A DNA stretch of 43,407 nt, taken from NCBI RefSeq assembly GCF_025548555.1, contig NZ_JAJLPA010000029.1:1-43407 (forward strand). Reading direction: 5' to 3'. Below are positions 33,153 to 42,281 of the stretch, in pieces. The notes under the pieces were generated by a model. The model was not told the origin of the DNA. It was given only the letters and a program-made list of their open reading frames with translations, and searched no databases. This stretch comes from Sphingomonas sp. A2-49 (GTDB taxonomy: Bacteria > Pseudomonadota > Alphaproteobacteria > Sphingomonadales > Sphingomonadaceae). The number at the start of each line of letters is the position of its first letter. Within the stretch, counting starts at the first letter, position 1. The position numbers were made by a program, and so were the translations under genes.

Positions 33153-33248
33153 CATGCACGACGGTCCGCGCCGCGCCTTCGCCGACATGGCCGACGGGGT
33201 GTACCCTCGCCCCTTGCACGCATCGATCGGCATGCGGGCATGCCGCGC
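33153..33248 (+). repeat. Direct repeat copy B flanking the atypical patch
   Basis: About 96 bases nearly identical to copy A at 30507-30614, including the palindrome GGCATGCGGGCATGCC (33229-33244). The remaining 270 bases up to petC contain a hairpin (33387-33409) and the petC terminator but no gene. Confidence 0.75.
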
Positions 33249-33435
33249 CTCCATCATCCGCACCGTCACGCTGCACCGGGTCTGCGGTCCACAGCGCGGT
33301 GGGCGTCAGGGCTGGCGCGGCCTGCCGACCGCTTGATGTTTACCGGCCCCCGCAACGCCGCGCCGTAGCAGTAAGCGAATGCGCCAGCCTTCCGGCCTTG
33401 ACGGAAGGCCGGGCCCTGGTTCCGCGACGCGGGCA

Positions 33436-33473
33436 AGCAAAAGGGGGGAGCGCCGCATGGCACTCCCCCCTTC
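33436..33473 (-). terminator. Rho-independent terminator of petABC
   Basis: Read on the minus strand: AAGGGGGGAG (33473-33464) pairs with CTCCCCCCTT (33451-33442), followed by TTGC and further T residues. It is 49 bases after the petC stop, so apt is now probably transcribed separately. Confidence 0.8.
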
Positions 33474-33521
33474 AGGTCACACGATCCTACGCCCCGCCTT
33501 TCGCGACGGGGCGGCGGTCGA

Positions 33522-34364
33522 TCAATGCTTCACGTCGCGCCAGACGTTCTGATAGGCGCCCCAGGCGAGGAAGCAGAAGATCAGCAGGAAGATCCCGGCG
33601 GCGACACCGGCCGCATGACGGGCGTTGAGGTTGGGCTCCGCCGTCCACGTCAGGAAGGCGGCGACGTCGCGCGCCATCTGGTCCTTTGTGGCCTTGGTCC
33701 CGTCCGAATAGGTCACCTGACCATCCGACGTCAGTGGCGGCGGCATCGCGATGTTGAGGTTCGCGAAATACGGATTGTAGTGAAGCCCCTCGGGCGTCTT
33801 GGCGCCGGGGAATTCCTTGATGAGCGCGGCGGGCTGCGCACGATAGCCGGTCAGCAGCGCGTGGATGTAGTTCGATCCGTCGTGGCGTGCCTTCGACATC
33901 AGCGACAGGTCGGGCGGCAGCGCATTGTTGTTGGCGGCGCGGGCGGCGACCTCGTTGGCGAAGGGCGACGGGAAGTGATCGCTGGCCACGTTCTTGCGCG
34001 TCGCCGCCTCGCCCGTCTCCGGGTTGACGCTCGGCTGCTCGATCACCCACTGGTTGGCGATCGCCTTGATCTCGGGATCGGTGTAGCCGATCTTCGAGAG
34101 GTCGCGGAACGCGACGTACTTCAGGCTGTGGCAGGCCGAGCAGACCTCCTTGTACACCTGGAAGCCGCGCTGCAGCTGCTGGTTGTCGAACTTGCCGAAG
34201 AAGCCGTTGGAGGGCAGCCCGATATCCTCGGGGTGAAGGTGGAAGACGTGCTCGGCGCTTTCCGCCGCGGGCTCCTGGATCGCGGTCTTGGCAGTGCCGA
34301 AGAGCGCAATCGCGAGCACGAAGACGAAGGCTGCGCCGACCAGGGATGCGATGATGCGAGGCAT
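33522..34364 (-). CDS. petC: Cytochrome c1 of the ubiquinol-cytochrome c reductase
   Basis: 280 residues. The haem-binding motif CSACHSLKYVAFRDL is near residue 78, the axial Met lies in NLNIAMPPPL, and a C-terminal membrane anchor (AAGVAAGIFLLIFCFLAWGA) is present. An N-terminal signal (MPRIIASLVGAAFVFVLAIA) directs export. It passes electrons from the Rieske centre to soluble cytochrome c. Third gene of petABC, 24 bases after petB. Confidence 0.96.
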   Translation of the reverse strand: MPRIIASLVGAAFVFVLAIALFGTAKTAIQEPAAESAEHVFHLHPEDIGLPSNGFFGKFDNQQLQRGFQVYKEVCSACHSLKYVAFRDLSKIGYTDPEIKAIANQWVIEQPSVNPETGEAATRKNVASDHFPSPFANEVAARAANNNALPPDLSLMSKARHDGSNYIHALLTGYRAQPAALIKEFPGAKTPEGLHYNPYFANLNIAMPPPLTSDGQVTYSDGTKATKDQMARDVAAFLTWTAEPNLNARHAAGVAAGIFLLIFCFLAWGAYQNVWRDVKH

Positions 34365-34388
34365 GATGTCTGAAGGTCCCCAGTCGGT

Positions 34389-35687
34389 TCAGGCGTGCGC
34401 CGAGGCGGTGACGGCGCTGTGCGCCGGGCTGGTGCCGCCATGCTTCGCCAGCACCGCCTCGGTGATCGAGTTCGGCAACGGGCGCGGACGCTCCGAACGG
34501 GCGACCCACGGCAGGATGATGAGGAAGTGCGCGAAATAATAGGCCGAGGCGATCTGCCCCAGGATGACGTTGCGCGCATTCGCCTCCGCCCCGCCGACAT
34601 AGCCCAGCACCAGCACGTCGAACAGCAGCACGCCCAGGAAGACGCGGTACTTCGGCCGGAAGTTGGCCGAGCGGACCGGCGACGTGTCGAGCCACGGCAG
34701 GAAGAACAGCAGCAGGATCGACCCGAACATCGCCAGCACCCCCCACAGCTTGGCCGGCAGGATGAAGTCCGCGGTGAAGCTCTTGAGGATCGCGTAGAAC
34801 GGCAGGAAATACCATTCGGGAACGATGTGCGCCGGCGTCGAGAGCGGGTTCGCCTCGATGTAATTGTCCGGATGGCCGAGCAGGTTCGGGCTGAAGAAGA
34901 TGAGGCTAGCGAAGATCAGCAGGAACACGCCCAGCCCGACCGCGTCCTTCGCGGTGTAATAGGGGTGGAACGGCACCGTGTCCTGCTCGCCCTTCACCTC
35001 GACCCCGGTCGGGTTGTTCGACCCCGGGATGTGCAGCGCCCAGATGTGCAGGATGATGACGCCCGCGGTGACGAACGGCAGCAGATAGTGGAGCGAGAAG
35101 AAGCGGTTGAGCGCGGCATTGTCCGGCGCGAAGCCGCCCAGCAGCCAGATGCGGATCGTCTCGCCGACCAGCGGTATCGCCGAGAAGAAGCCGGTGATGA
35201 CCTGCGCGCCCCAGAAGCTCATCTGGCCCCAGGGCAGCACGTAGCCCATGAACGCGGTCGCCATCATCAGCAGGAAGATGACGACGCCGAGCAGCCACAC
35301 CATCTCGCGCGGGGCCTTGTACGACCCGTAATAGAGGCCGCGGCCGATGTGGATGTAGACGACCAGCAGGAACATCGAGGCGCCGTTGGCGTGCGCGTAG
35401 CGCAGGAACCAGCCGGCGTTGACGTCGCGCATGATGCTTTCGACGGAGCCGAAGGCGACGCCGGCGTTGGCGGCATAATGCATCGCCAGCACGACGCCGG
35501 TGATGATCTGGATCGCGAGCGCCGCGCCGGCGAGGACGCCGAAGTTCCAGAAGTAATTGAGGTTGCGCGGCACGGGATAGCCCGCGCCGACCGCGTTGTA
35601 GACGAGGCGCGGCAGCGGCAGCTTCTCGTCGAGCCACCGCATCAGCGGCTGTTTCGGCTCGTAGTGCTTGGCCCAGGGAAAGCTCAT
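34389..35687 (-). CDS. petB: Cytochrome b of the ubiquinol-cytochrome c reductase
   Basis: 432 residues with eight transmembrane helices. Haem-ligating His residues are in [11 protein letters not shown] and [14 protein letters not shown] in helix B and in [20 protein letters not shown] in helix D; the PEWY quinol-site motif is [15 protein letters not shown]. It oxidises ubiquinol and pumps charge across the inner membrane. Eleven bases after petA, so one operon. Confidence 0.97.
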   Translation of the reverse strand: MSFPWAKHYEPKQPLMRWLDEKLPLPRLVYNAVGAGYPVPRNLNYFWNFGVLAGAALAIQIITGVVLAMHYAANAGVAFGSVESIMRDVNAGWFLRYAHANGASMFLLVVYIHIGRGLYYGSYKAPREMVWLLGVVIFLLMMATAFMGYVLPWGQMSFWGAQVITGFFSAIPLVGETIRIWLLGGFAPDNAALNRFFSLHYLLPFVTAGVIILHIWALHIPGSNNPTGVEVKGEQDTVPFHPYYTAKDAVGLGVFLLIFASLIFFSPNLLGHPDNYIEANPLSTPAHIVPEWYFLPFYAILKSFTADFILPAKLWGVLAMFGSILLLFFLPWLDTSPVRSANFRPKYRVFLGVLLFDVLVLGYVGGAEANARNVILGQIASAYYFAHFLIILPWVARSERPRPLPNSITEAVLAKHGGTSPAHSAVTASAHA

Positions 35688-35698
35688 CTGCTGCTACC

Positions 35699-36280
35699 TC
35701 AACCCACCGTCACGACGGTGTCGGAATTGAACGTGTAATTCGGAACGGCAAGGTTCTTGGGCGCCGGCCCCTGGCGAATGCGCGCCGCGGTGTCGTAGGC
35801 CGACCCGTGGCACGGACAGAAATAGCCACCGAACGGGCCCTTGTTCTCGCCCTCGCCCGCGCCCAGCGGCACGCAGCCCAGGTGCGTGCACACGCCGAGC
35901 GTGATGAGCCAGTTCTCCTTGCCGGGCTTGGTGCGGTCGGCGAGCGTCTGGGGATCGCGCAGCGAGGCGACGTCGACCTTGTTCGCCTCGACGATTTCCG
36001 CGGGCGTCAGGTTGCGGACGAACAGCGGCTGCTTGCGGAACTGCGACTTGATCGCCTGTCCCGGCTGGATCTTGGAAAGATCGACCTCGGTCGTCGACTG
36101 CGCGAGCACGTCGGCCGACGGGTTCATCTGGTTGATGAGCGGCAGCACGATGGCCAGCGCACCCACGCCGGCGAAGGACACGGCGGCGATATTGATGAAA
36201 TCGCGGCGGCGGGGATCGTGGACTTCCTCGTGGAACGGTTCCGGCGATTCACCGGGAGGAACCATGCTGTCAGTCGCCAT
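35699..36280 (-). CDS. petA: Rieske iron-sulfur subunit of the ubiquinol-cytochrome c reductase
   Basis: 193 residues. The two cluster-binding motifs are CTHLGCVP and CPCHGSAYD. The N-terminus has twin arginines before a hydrophobic helix (DPRRRDFINIAAVSFAGVGA), the signal-anchor that the Tat pathway exports; tatABC is in this same window. First gene of petABC. The region upstream (36281-36457) has a small palindrome (CCTCAC-CGCC-GTGAGG, 36318-36333) but no promoter I can fix. Confidence 0.97.
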   Translation of the reverse strand: MATDSMVPPGESPEPFHEEVHDPRRRDFINIAAVSFAGVGALAIVLPLINQMNPSADVLAQSTTEVDLSKIQPGQAIKSQFRKQPLFVRNLTPAEIVEANKVDVASLRDPQTLADRTKPGKENWLITLGVCTHLGCVPLGAGEGENKGPFGGYFCPCHGSAYDTAARIRQGPAPKNLAVPNYTFNSDTVVTVG

Positions 36281-36457
36281 TCGTCTCTGCCCTAACCTTT
36301 TTATTCGCGGAGGAACGCCTCACCGCCGTGAGGAGTCGAAATCGCGCACCCACCGAGCCCTACCATCCCCACGGCGGGCTGCTGGCCTGATAGACGGCAC
36401 GCCCGCGCTTTGCCAACAGCATTTTACCGCGGGCGGCGGCCGGGCTAGACGGCCGCC

Positions 36458-36919
36458 ATGACCACCGGCCTGCGCATCGCCCTCTACCAGCCCGATATCG
36501 CCGGCAATGTCGGCGCGGTGATGCGCACCTGCGCGTGTCTCGGCATCGCGCTCGACCTGATCGAGCCGATGGGGTTCCAGTGGGACGACAAACGCGTCGC
36601 GCGCGCCGCGATGGACTATATCGATCATGTCGCGCTGACCCGCCACGCCGACTGGGACGCCTTCGCCGGACAGGCGGCGGGGCGGCTGGTGCTGCTGACG
36701 ACGCGGGGCGCGACGCCGCTGCACGACTTCGCCTTTCGCGGCGACGACGTGCTGCTGTTCGGGCGCGAGAGCGCGGGGGTGCCGGAGGACGTCCATGCCC
36801 GCGCCGATGCGCGCGTCGTGATCCCGATGGCGCCGCCGTTGCGCTCGCTCAACCTGTCGGTGTCCGCGGCGATCGTCGCGGCCGAGGCGCTGCGGCAGAC
36901 GGGCGGATGGCCGGGCTAG
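36458..36919 (+). CDS. trmL: tRNA (cytidine(34)-2'-O)-methyltransferase
   Basis: 153 residues, SPOUT family with the trefoil-knot fold. TrmL methylates the wobble ribose of leucine tRNAs using S-adenosylmethionine. Signatures are ALYQPDIAGNVGAVMRTCAC, LLFGRESAGVPEDVHARAD and the final IPMAPPLRSLNLSVSAAIVA motif that builds the cofactor knot. Divergent from petABC. Its length is as usual for the family. Confidence 0.95.
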   Translation: MTTGLRIALYQPDIAGNVGAVMRTCACLGIALDLIEPMGFQWDDKRVARAAMDYIDHVALTRHADWDAFAGQAAGRLVLLTTRGATPLHDFAFRGDDVLLFGRESAGVPEDVHARADARVVIPMAPPLRSLNLSVSAAIVAAEALRQTGGWPG

Positions 36920-37060
36920 GGATCAGACGCGGAGGCGTTCGTTCCGGACAAGGCCATCCCCGAACACCGCCGAATTGCACCCTGGATGCGGTTCGAGAGG
37001 CTGCGCCGCCCACGGCACCTCCGCGCCAACCCATTTCCTCTCCGCGCCTGAGTGCGCCCT

Positions 37061-37783
37061 TTATCGCGAAGCGACCCGGATCGCCTCCAGCACATGGGTC
37101 AGCAACGCATCCTCGTCGTGGTGGATGTTGTGCCCGCCCGGCATGCCGACGATCCGCGCGCCCGGCACCCGCAGCCGCGGGCAAAGGCTGTCGTCCTCCT
37201 CGACCCCGTAGATGCAGGTCAGCGGTGCCCAGGTCAGCGTGTCGGCGGTGGTGGTGGCGACGCTGTCGGGCGTGCCGCGATAGGACCAGCCGGTCGGGTC
37301 GGCGCGGAACCAGACCGAATCGCCCGGCAGGACGAGGACGATCGCCGCCACGTTCGCCCGCAGCGCGGCGGGCAGGCGCGCAAGACCGGTCTGGACGATG
37401 TCCGCGCCATAGGATTGCCCCATCACGACGATCCGGCGCTTGCCGGTCCGCGCCAGCGCCGTGCGCACCACGTCGACCATGAACGCGTCGACCTCCGCCC
37501 GCGTCCGCCGCTGGCGGAAGACCGCGGGAGAGGCGATGCCGACGACCGGCAGGTGATGCCCGGTCAGCCCGCGCGACGTCGAGGCGCCGAGCAGGAAGCG
37601 CAGCCCCATGTCGCCCGACACGTTGACCACCGCCACGTCCGCGGTGGGCGGCACGGCGGGATAGACGTGGACGGGGTCGCGATCGAAATAGCCCGCCGCC
37701 GCGACGAAGGCGCAGACGAACGCCGAACTGACTGCGGTGACGCGCAGGCCACGGAACAGCGATCGGCGGGTCGGGCGGCGCAT
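37061..37783 (-). CDS. VirJ/AcvB-like alpha/beta hydrolase
   Basis: 240 residues. An N-terminal signal or anchor (about 8-28, GLRVTAVSSAFVCAFVAAAG) precedes an alpha/beta-hydrolase domain with nucleophile elbow VVMGQSYGADIVQ (GxSxGA). The C-terminal His is in GMPGGHNIHHDED. The VDAFMVDVVR and GDMGLRFLLGAS context matches the VirJ/AcvB C-terminal family, periplasmic lipases/hydrolases first met in agrobacteria. No virulence genes are nearby, so a membrane-lipid maintenance role is more likely. Cytoplasm-to-periplasm location is inferred from the signal. Confidence 0.8.
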   Translation of the reverse strand: MRRPTRRSLFRGLRVTAVSSAFVCAFVAAAGYFDRDPVHVYPAVPPTADVAVVNVSGDMGLRFLLGASTSRGLTGHHLPVVGIASPAVFRQRRTRAEVDAFMVDVVRTALARTGKRRIVVMGQSYGADIVQTGLARLPAALRANVAAIVLVLPGDSVWFRADPTGWSYRGTPDSVATTTADTLTWAPLTCIYGVEEDDSLCPRLRVPGARIVGMPGGHNIHHDEDALLTHVLEAIRVASR

Positions 37784-37864
37784 GCCGGCGCGCTTGCCAG
37801 CCGGCGGCAGCGAATGCCAGCGCGATGCTCGACTTGACCGCGCCGCATTCGCTACAGCGCGGGC

Positions 37865-38707
37865 ATGCTGACCCTCGACGACCAACAGACCGCCGCCCGC
37901 AGCTGGTTCGAAGCGCTGCGCACCCGCATCTGCACCACGTTCGAGGCGATCGAACGCGAGGCGGGCTCCGATGCGGCCTTCGACTATGTGTCCTGGGACC
38001 GGACCGATCCCTCCGGTGCGCCCGGCGGCGGCGGCGTCCGCGGCGTGATGAAGGGCAAGGTGTTCGAGAGGGTCGGCGTCAACGTCTCCACCGTCGGCGG
38101 CATGCTCGACGGCGACTTCGGCAAGACGATCCACGGTGCCGGCGACGATCCGCGCTTCTTCGCGACGGGGATCAGCCTGGTCGCGCACATGGCCAATCCG
38201 CACGTGCCCGCGGTGCACATGAACACGCGTTTCCTGGCGACGACGAAACGCTGGTTCGGCGGCGGCGCCGACCTCAACCCACCGCTGCCGGTGGCGGCGG
38301 ACACCGACGATTTCCATGCGACGCTGAAGGCCGCGTGCGACGCGCACGATCCCGCCTACTATCCGCGCTTCCGCGCCTGGGCCGACGAGTATTTCTACAT
38401 TCCGCACCGCAAGGTGCACCGCGGCGTCGGCGGGATCTTCTACGATCACCTCGAAGGCGACTTCGAACGCGACTTCGCCTTCACCCGCGCGGTCGGTGAA
38501 GCGTTCCTCGACGTCTATCCGCGGATCGTGCGGCGGCGGATGGAGACGCCGTTCGACGCCGCCGACATCGCACAGATGCTCGCGTGGCGCGGGCGCTACG
38601 CCGAATTCAACCTGGTCTACGACCGCGGCACGCTGTTCGGGCTGAAGACCGGGGGCAACATCGACGCGATCCTGATGAGCCTGCCGCCGCTGGCGACGTG
38701 GGAATGA
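37865..38707 (+). CDS. hemF: Oxygen-dependent coproporphyrinogen III oxidase
   Basis: 280 residues. Converts coproporphyrinogen III to protoporphyrinogen IX with oxygen, in haem synthesis. Signatures: RGVMKGKVFERVGVNVSTVG, PAVHMNTRFL, WFGGGADLNPPLPV, YIPHRKVHRGVGGIFYDHLE and NLVYDRGTLFGLKTGGNIDA. Product links logically with the haem-containing bc1 complex nearby, though not the same operon. Four bases before the GNAT gene. Confidence 0.97.
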   Translation: MLTLDDQQTAARSWFEALRTRICTTFEAIEREAGSDAAFDYVSWDRTDPSGAPGGGGVRGVMKGKVFERVGVNVSTVGGMLDGDFGKTIHGAGDDPRFFATGISLVAHMANPHVPAVHMNTRFLATTKRWFGGGADLNPPLPVAADTDDFHATLKAACDAHDPAYYPRFRAWADEYFYIPHRKVHRGVGGIFYDHLEGDFERDFAFTRAVGEAFLDVYPRIVRRRMETPFDAADIAQMLAWRGRYAEFNLVYDRGTLFGLKTGGNIDAILMSLPPLATWE

Positions 38708-38711
38708 CGCG

Positions 38712-39293
38712 ATGGCGCTGATCCCGGTCGATCCGGCCGAACTCGCGACGATCGTCACCACGCTGGAGATGACGCGCCGGCCACCGCTGCGCCCCCTGCC
38801 CGCCTCGCCGCTGCGCCTCGTCCGCTGGGAACGGCCCGACCCCGACCGGTATCGCATGCTGTTCCGCCGCGTCGGCGGGCCGTGGCTGTGGTATTCGCGG
38901 CTCGCGATGGACGATGCGGCGCTGGCCGCGATCGTCCACGATCCGTGCGTGCAGGTGCATGCCGCGATCGACCGCGCGGGGATCGAGATCGGGATGCTGG
39001 AACTCGACCTGCGGCAGCCGGGGCTCTGCACCTTGGCCTATGTCGGGCTGGTCCCCGAACTGACCGGCAGGGGGCACGGTCGCTGGCTGATGGCGGAGGC
39101 GATGGCGCGCGCATGGCGTCCCGGCGTTGCGCGCGTCTGCGTCAACACCTGCACGCTCGACCACCCGTCCGCGCTCGGCTTCTATCGGGCGCAGGGGTTC
39201 ACGCCGGTGCGGCGGACGATCGAGACGTTTCCCGACCCGCGCGCGCTCGGCCTGCTGCCCGACACCGCGGGCGCACACGTGCCGCGGCTCTAG
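38712..39293 (+). CDS. GNAT-family N-acetyltransferase
   Basis: 193 residues. Acetyl-CoA binding motif A is AYVGLVPELTGRGHGRWLMA (with RGHGR), followed by VCVNTCTLDHPSALGFYRAQ, the typical motif B for GNAT enzymes. The acceptor is unknown. The start is four bases after the hemF stop, so the genes are co-transcribed. Its stop TAG overlaps the convergent stop of the membrane protein gene (CTAG at 39290-39293). Confidence 0.92.
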   Translation: MALIPVDPAELATIVTTLEMTRRPPLRPLPASPLRLVRWERPDPDRYRMLFRRVGGPWLWYSRLAMDDAALAAIVHDPCVQVHAAIDRAGIEIGMLELDLRQPGLCTLAYVGLVPELTGRGHGRWLMAEAMARAWRPGVARVCVNTCTLDHPSALGFYRAQGFTPVRRTIETFPDPRALGLLPDTAGAHVPRL

Positions 39294-40036
39294 CGCGCCG
39301 CCGCCAACCGGCGATAGGCGGCGACCGCGATCAGCGCGCCGGCGAGCTGGCTCAGCATCGCGACGCCCGCGGCGACGGCATGCGCCAGCGCGATGCCGAT
39401 CGGATTGCCGCCCGTCTCGCTGCCTAGCCAGCGGGCGAGCAGCATGAACGGCTGGCCCGCGAGCAGCCCGCCGAGGTAGACGGTGACGATCGCACCGAGC
39501 AGCGACAGCTGCGCCCGGCGCGTCGCCTGCCACGACCGGCCGATCGCCGCGACCGCGCCGATCGGCGCCTGCGCAAACACGATCGGGCCGGCGAGCATGA
39601 AGCGGCTCATCAGCCACAATCCGGGCAGCAGCAGGATGTACATGCCCGCTCCCGCAGGGATCGAGACGATCACCGTCGCAAGGATGAAGCGCGGGAACAG
39701 CGTCGCGCCGCGGCCCAACGCCTCGCCGACGGTCGGCCGCATCGGGTCGAGCAACAGGCAGAACACCACCGCCAGCCCGAAATAGGTGATCGCATAGGCG
39801 CCCGCCGATCCCAGGCCATAATCGCCCACCCAGGCGTCGAGCCCGTTCATCCACGCCTGCGCCCGCGCCTGCGTATCGACGATGCGCGAATCGGGCAGCG
39901 GCAACGGCCCGACGAGCAACAGCATGGCGTAGGTGGGGACGAACAGGAACAGCCCGGCGACGCGCAGCAGCAGGTCGGCGTCGCGCCGGAACAGCGCCCA
40001 GGCATCGCCGAGCAGCGCCGCGAGCGTCACCTTCAT
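39290..40036 (-). CDS. Integral membrane protein
   Basis: 248 residues starting [20 protein letters not shown]. Around six hydrophobic segments, including VAGLFLFVPTYAMLLLVGPL, AYAITYFGLAVVFCLLLDPM and FILATVIVSIPAGAGMYILL. The start WALFRRDADLLLRVAG resembles the cytoplasmic N-terminal helix of multi-helix proteins annotated as glycerophosphoryl-phosphodiesterase-type membrane domains; no enzyme domain is attached. The ATG overlaps the stop of the upstream gene (ATGA), so the two proteins are translated together and may form a complex. Confidence 0.8.
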   Translation of the reverse strand: MKVTLAALLGDAWALFRRDADLLLRVAGLFLFVPTYAMLLLVGPLPLPDSRIVDTQARAQAWMNGLDAWVGDYGLGSAGAYAITYFGLAVVFCLLLDPMRPTVGEALGRGATLFPRFILATVIVSIPAGAGMYILLLPGLWLMSRFMLAGPIVFAQAPIGAVAAIGRSWQATRRAQLSLLGAIVTVYLGGLLAGQPFMLLARWLGSETGGNPIGIALAHAVAAGVAMLSQLAGALIAVAAYRRLAAAR

Positions 40037-40905
40037 GCCGGATCCCGCCACGCATCGTCCGCGGCAACCGGTGTCGCCGCCCGCTCGCGCAGCCGCCGCT
40101 CGCGATCGACCAGCGCGAGGTACAATTGCGCGGAGAAGACGATGGCGACCAGCGTCAGCGCGGTCGATACCGCCTGACCGGCGATCGCCGCCGCGAACGC
40201 GACCGCCTGCGCCGCACCGGCCCCGAGCATCAGCCGGAACAGGAGGCCGATCACCGTCTGCGCGGCCAGCGTCGCGATCCCCGCGACGAGCACGAACAAC
40301 AGCACGACCCCGACCAGCCGCCAGGTGTGCCGCCGCGTCAGCCGCCAGCAGCGCGCGATCGTGCCGATCCCGCAGCGTTCGTGCAGAATCACCGCATAGA
40401 AGGGCAGCAGCCGCGCACCGACGAACAGCAGAGCGATGCCGAGCGCCAGGACGTAGAGCACGCCCACGCCGGCGATCCCCGGCGCCGTCGCGGCCGGTGG
40501 TGTGCCGTTGCTGATCGCGGTCCAGTCGAACCCGGCGCCCAGGAACAGGAAGAAGGCGGGCAGCAGCGCGATCATGAAGATCAGTGCCAGCAGCAGCGCG
40601 ATGCCGATCGCCGGGCCCACCCGGCGGTTCGCCGCATCGATCGCGGCGGGCCGGTCGGTCGCGGGATCGCTCGACGCCGCGATGATCGCCAGCTGTCCCC
40701 ACAAAGCGGCGATCGTCACGCCCAGCGTCAGCAGCCCGCTGGCGAGCAGCGTCGCCGTGGACGGCGCGGCAAAAGATTTGAATGCCGCGGCGAGTGCGGC
40801 AGGGGCGAAGAGCGACACCAGTGCGAGCCCGGCGAGCATGCCGCCCCGTCCGTTGAGCACCTCGACCGTGCGGTCCCACACATTGCCCATCTTGACCATC
40901 TGCAA
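40033..40905 (-). CDS. Integral membrane protein, partner of the downstream gene
   Basis: 290 residues; about six membrane helices ([60 protein letters not shown] and others). Same general architecture as the next gene (YCII-like ordering of helices with a cytoplasmic N-terminal [17 protein letters not shown]), suggesting an ancient duplication. A possible RNA or protein partner is not evident. ATG starts at 40905, 40899 and 40890 are all possible; the shortest, MGNVWDR, begins the aligned region. Confidence 0.78.
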   Translation of the reverse strand: MQMVKMGNVWDRTVEVLNGRGGMLAGLALVSLFAPAALAAAFKSFAAPSTATLLASGLLTLGVTIAALWGQLAIIAASSDPATDRPAAIDAANRRVGPAIGIALLLALIFMIALLPAFFLFLGAGFDWTAISNGTPPAATAPGIAGVGVLYVLALGIALLFVGARLLPFYAVILHERCGIGTIARCWRLTRRHTWRLVGVVLLFVLVAGIATLAAQTVIGLLFRLMLGAGAAQAVAFAAAIAGQAVSTALTLVAIVFSAQLYLALVDRERRLRERAATPVAADDAWRDPA

Positions 40906-41033
40906 CCCCGTTCGCGGCGCCCGTCCGTCGCCCCTTGCGCCCGGTTAGCCCAAGCGTCGCGGCTTGGCCATCGCCTTGGCGCCCGGCGGCCCGCCACCTT
41001 GCAAGCCCGCGGCGGCGCGCGCACATGGCGGGC

Positions 41034-41732
41034 ATGACGGACATCGACGGGATCGAATGGCGGGTGTCGCCGGGGCTGACCCCCTATGACGAGGCGCTGG
41101 CGGCGATGGAAGCGCGCGCGGCGGCGGTGCTCGCGGGCGAGGCGCGCGAACTGATCTGGCTGCTGGAACATCCGCCGATCTACACCGCGGGAACCAGCGC
41201 GCAGGCAGGCGACCTGATCGACCCGCGCTTCCCGGTGGTTTCGACCGGGCGCGGCGGCAAATACACCTATCACGGTCCGGGGCAGCGGATCGTCTACCTC
41301 GTCCTCGATCTCAACGCCCGCGGGCGCGACGTGCGCTGTTTCGTCCATGGCGTCGAGGGCTGGGTGATCGCCGCGCTCGACCGGATGGGCGTCGCCGCCT
41401 TTCGCGCCGAGGGGCGGGTGGGGATCTGGACGCGCGATGGCGGGCCGGAGGCGAAGATCGGCGCGATCGGGGTCCGCGTCCGCCGCTGGATCACGATGCA
41501 CGGCCTCGCGGTCAACGTCGCCCCCGATCTGACGCATTTCGGCGGTATCGTGCCGTGCGGCCTGCCCGATTATCCGGTCACCAGCCTCGCCGCGCTGGGC
41601 CGCGATACGCGCCTCGCGACGTTCGACGCGGCCCTTGCGGAGAGCGCGCCGGCGCTCCTTTCGTCTCTTTCCTGCCCGTCGGAACCGCCCCGGGGGAAAA
41701 CGAGGCTTGAGGGCGGGGCGTTATGCGATTAA
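41034..41732 (+). CDS. lipB: Lipoyl(octanoyl) transferase
   Basis: 232 residues. Transfers octanoate from acyl carrier protein to lipoyl domains, first step of lipoate synthesis. Signatures: [20 protein letters not shown], then [20 protein letters not shown] with the catalytic Lys, and [15 protein letters not shown] with the catalytic Cys. The C-terminal tail ([20 protein letters not shown]) is longer than usual and probably disordered. Start at 41034 (MTDIDGIEW) chosen by similarity; ATG 41025 would add three residues. Confidence 0.95.
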   Translation: MTDIDGIEWRVSPGLTPYDEALAAMEARAAAVLAGEARELIWLLEHPPIYTAGTSAQAGDLIDPRFPVVSTGRGGKYTYHGPGQRIVYLVLDLNARGRDVRCFVHGVEGWVIAALDRMGVAAFRAEGRVGIWTRDGGPEAKIGAIGVRVRRWITMHGLAVNVAPDLTHFGGIVPCGLPDYPVTSLAALGRDTRLATFDAALAESAPALLSSLSCPSEPPRGKTRLEGGALCD

Positions 41733-41800
41733 TGTCCACTGCGATTTGGGTATTAAAAGGGCCAGCAAGCCGTCCAAATCCTTTATCTAGGGAGCTTCCA

Positions 41801-42064
41801 ATGCGTGCACTCATCTCCAAGGTCCTGACCGGCTCGCTGATCGCCGGCGCCGCCCTCGCCGTCTCGGCTTGTGGTCCGAAGACCGAGACCACCACCGACA
41901 ACACGATGGTCACCGACCTCAACACCACCGACGACATGGGCACCATGAGCGACAACATGACTGCCGTCGACGGCAGCATGAACGGTGGCATGATGGCGAA
42001 CGACACGATGATGTCGAACGACACCATGATGTCGAACGACACGGCGACCACCAACGCCATGTAA
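41801..42064 (+). CDS. Met/Asp/Asn/Thr-rich small lipoprotein
   Basis: 87 residues. Lipoprotein signal (MRALISKVLTGSLIAGAALA, then VSAC, Cys24). The mature part is low complexity, rich in Met, Asp, Asn and Thr, with tandem MMSNDT units near the end (MMANDTMMSNDTMMSNDT). The style is common in sphingomonads. Function unknown; metal (copper) binding by Met is a possibility. A good terminator follows. Regulation is not obvious; upstream region 41733-41800 lacks a recognisable box. Confidence 0.75.
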   Translation: MRALISKVLTGSLIAGAALAVSACGPKTETTTDNTMVTDLNTTDDMGTMSDNMTAVDGSMNGGMMANDTMMSNDTMMSNDTATTNAM

Positions 42065-42104
42065 TCGGCCGTAACGGCCCGTCGGGTCGTTGCGATCGCG
42101 AAAT

Positions 42105-42138
42105 GGCCGTCCGGGCGACCGGGCGGCCTTTTCTTTTT
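42105..42138 (+). terminator. Rho-independent terminator of the Met-rich lipoprotein gene
   Basis: GGCCGTCCGG (42105-42114) pairs with CCGGGCGGCC (42119-42128) around GCGA, followed by TTTTCTTTTT. It lies 40 bases after the stop codon. Confidence 0.92.
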
Positions 42139-42281
42139 GGTTCCCGGCGTGTGCCCGGCGGGCCAACGCTTCGGCGCATTTCTGGCGGTTTCGCCCCGAT
42201 CGTGCTTAATCGGGGATTGGGTCGCCGGCCAAAACGATCTAGAATCGACCGATAAACGGCCTTCCGGGAGGATTTGGTGAC

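Noticed and set aside
32006..33378. Short repeat GTAGCAGTAAGCG near 32006 and 33364 as island ends
   Set aside because: Only 13 bases, not at the edges of the atypical region; the 100-bp repeats are a better boundary.
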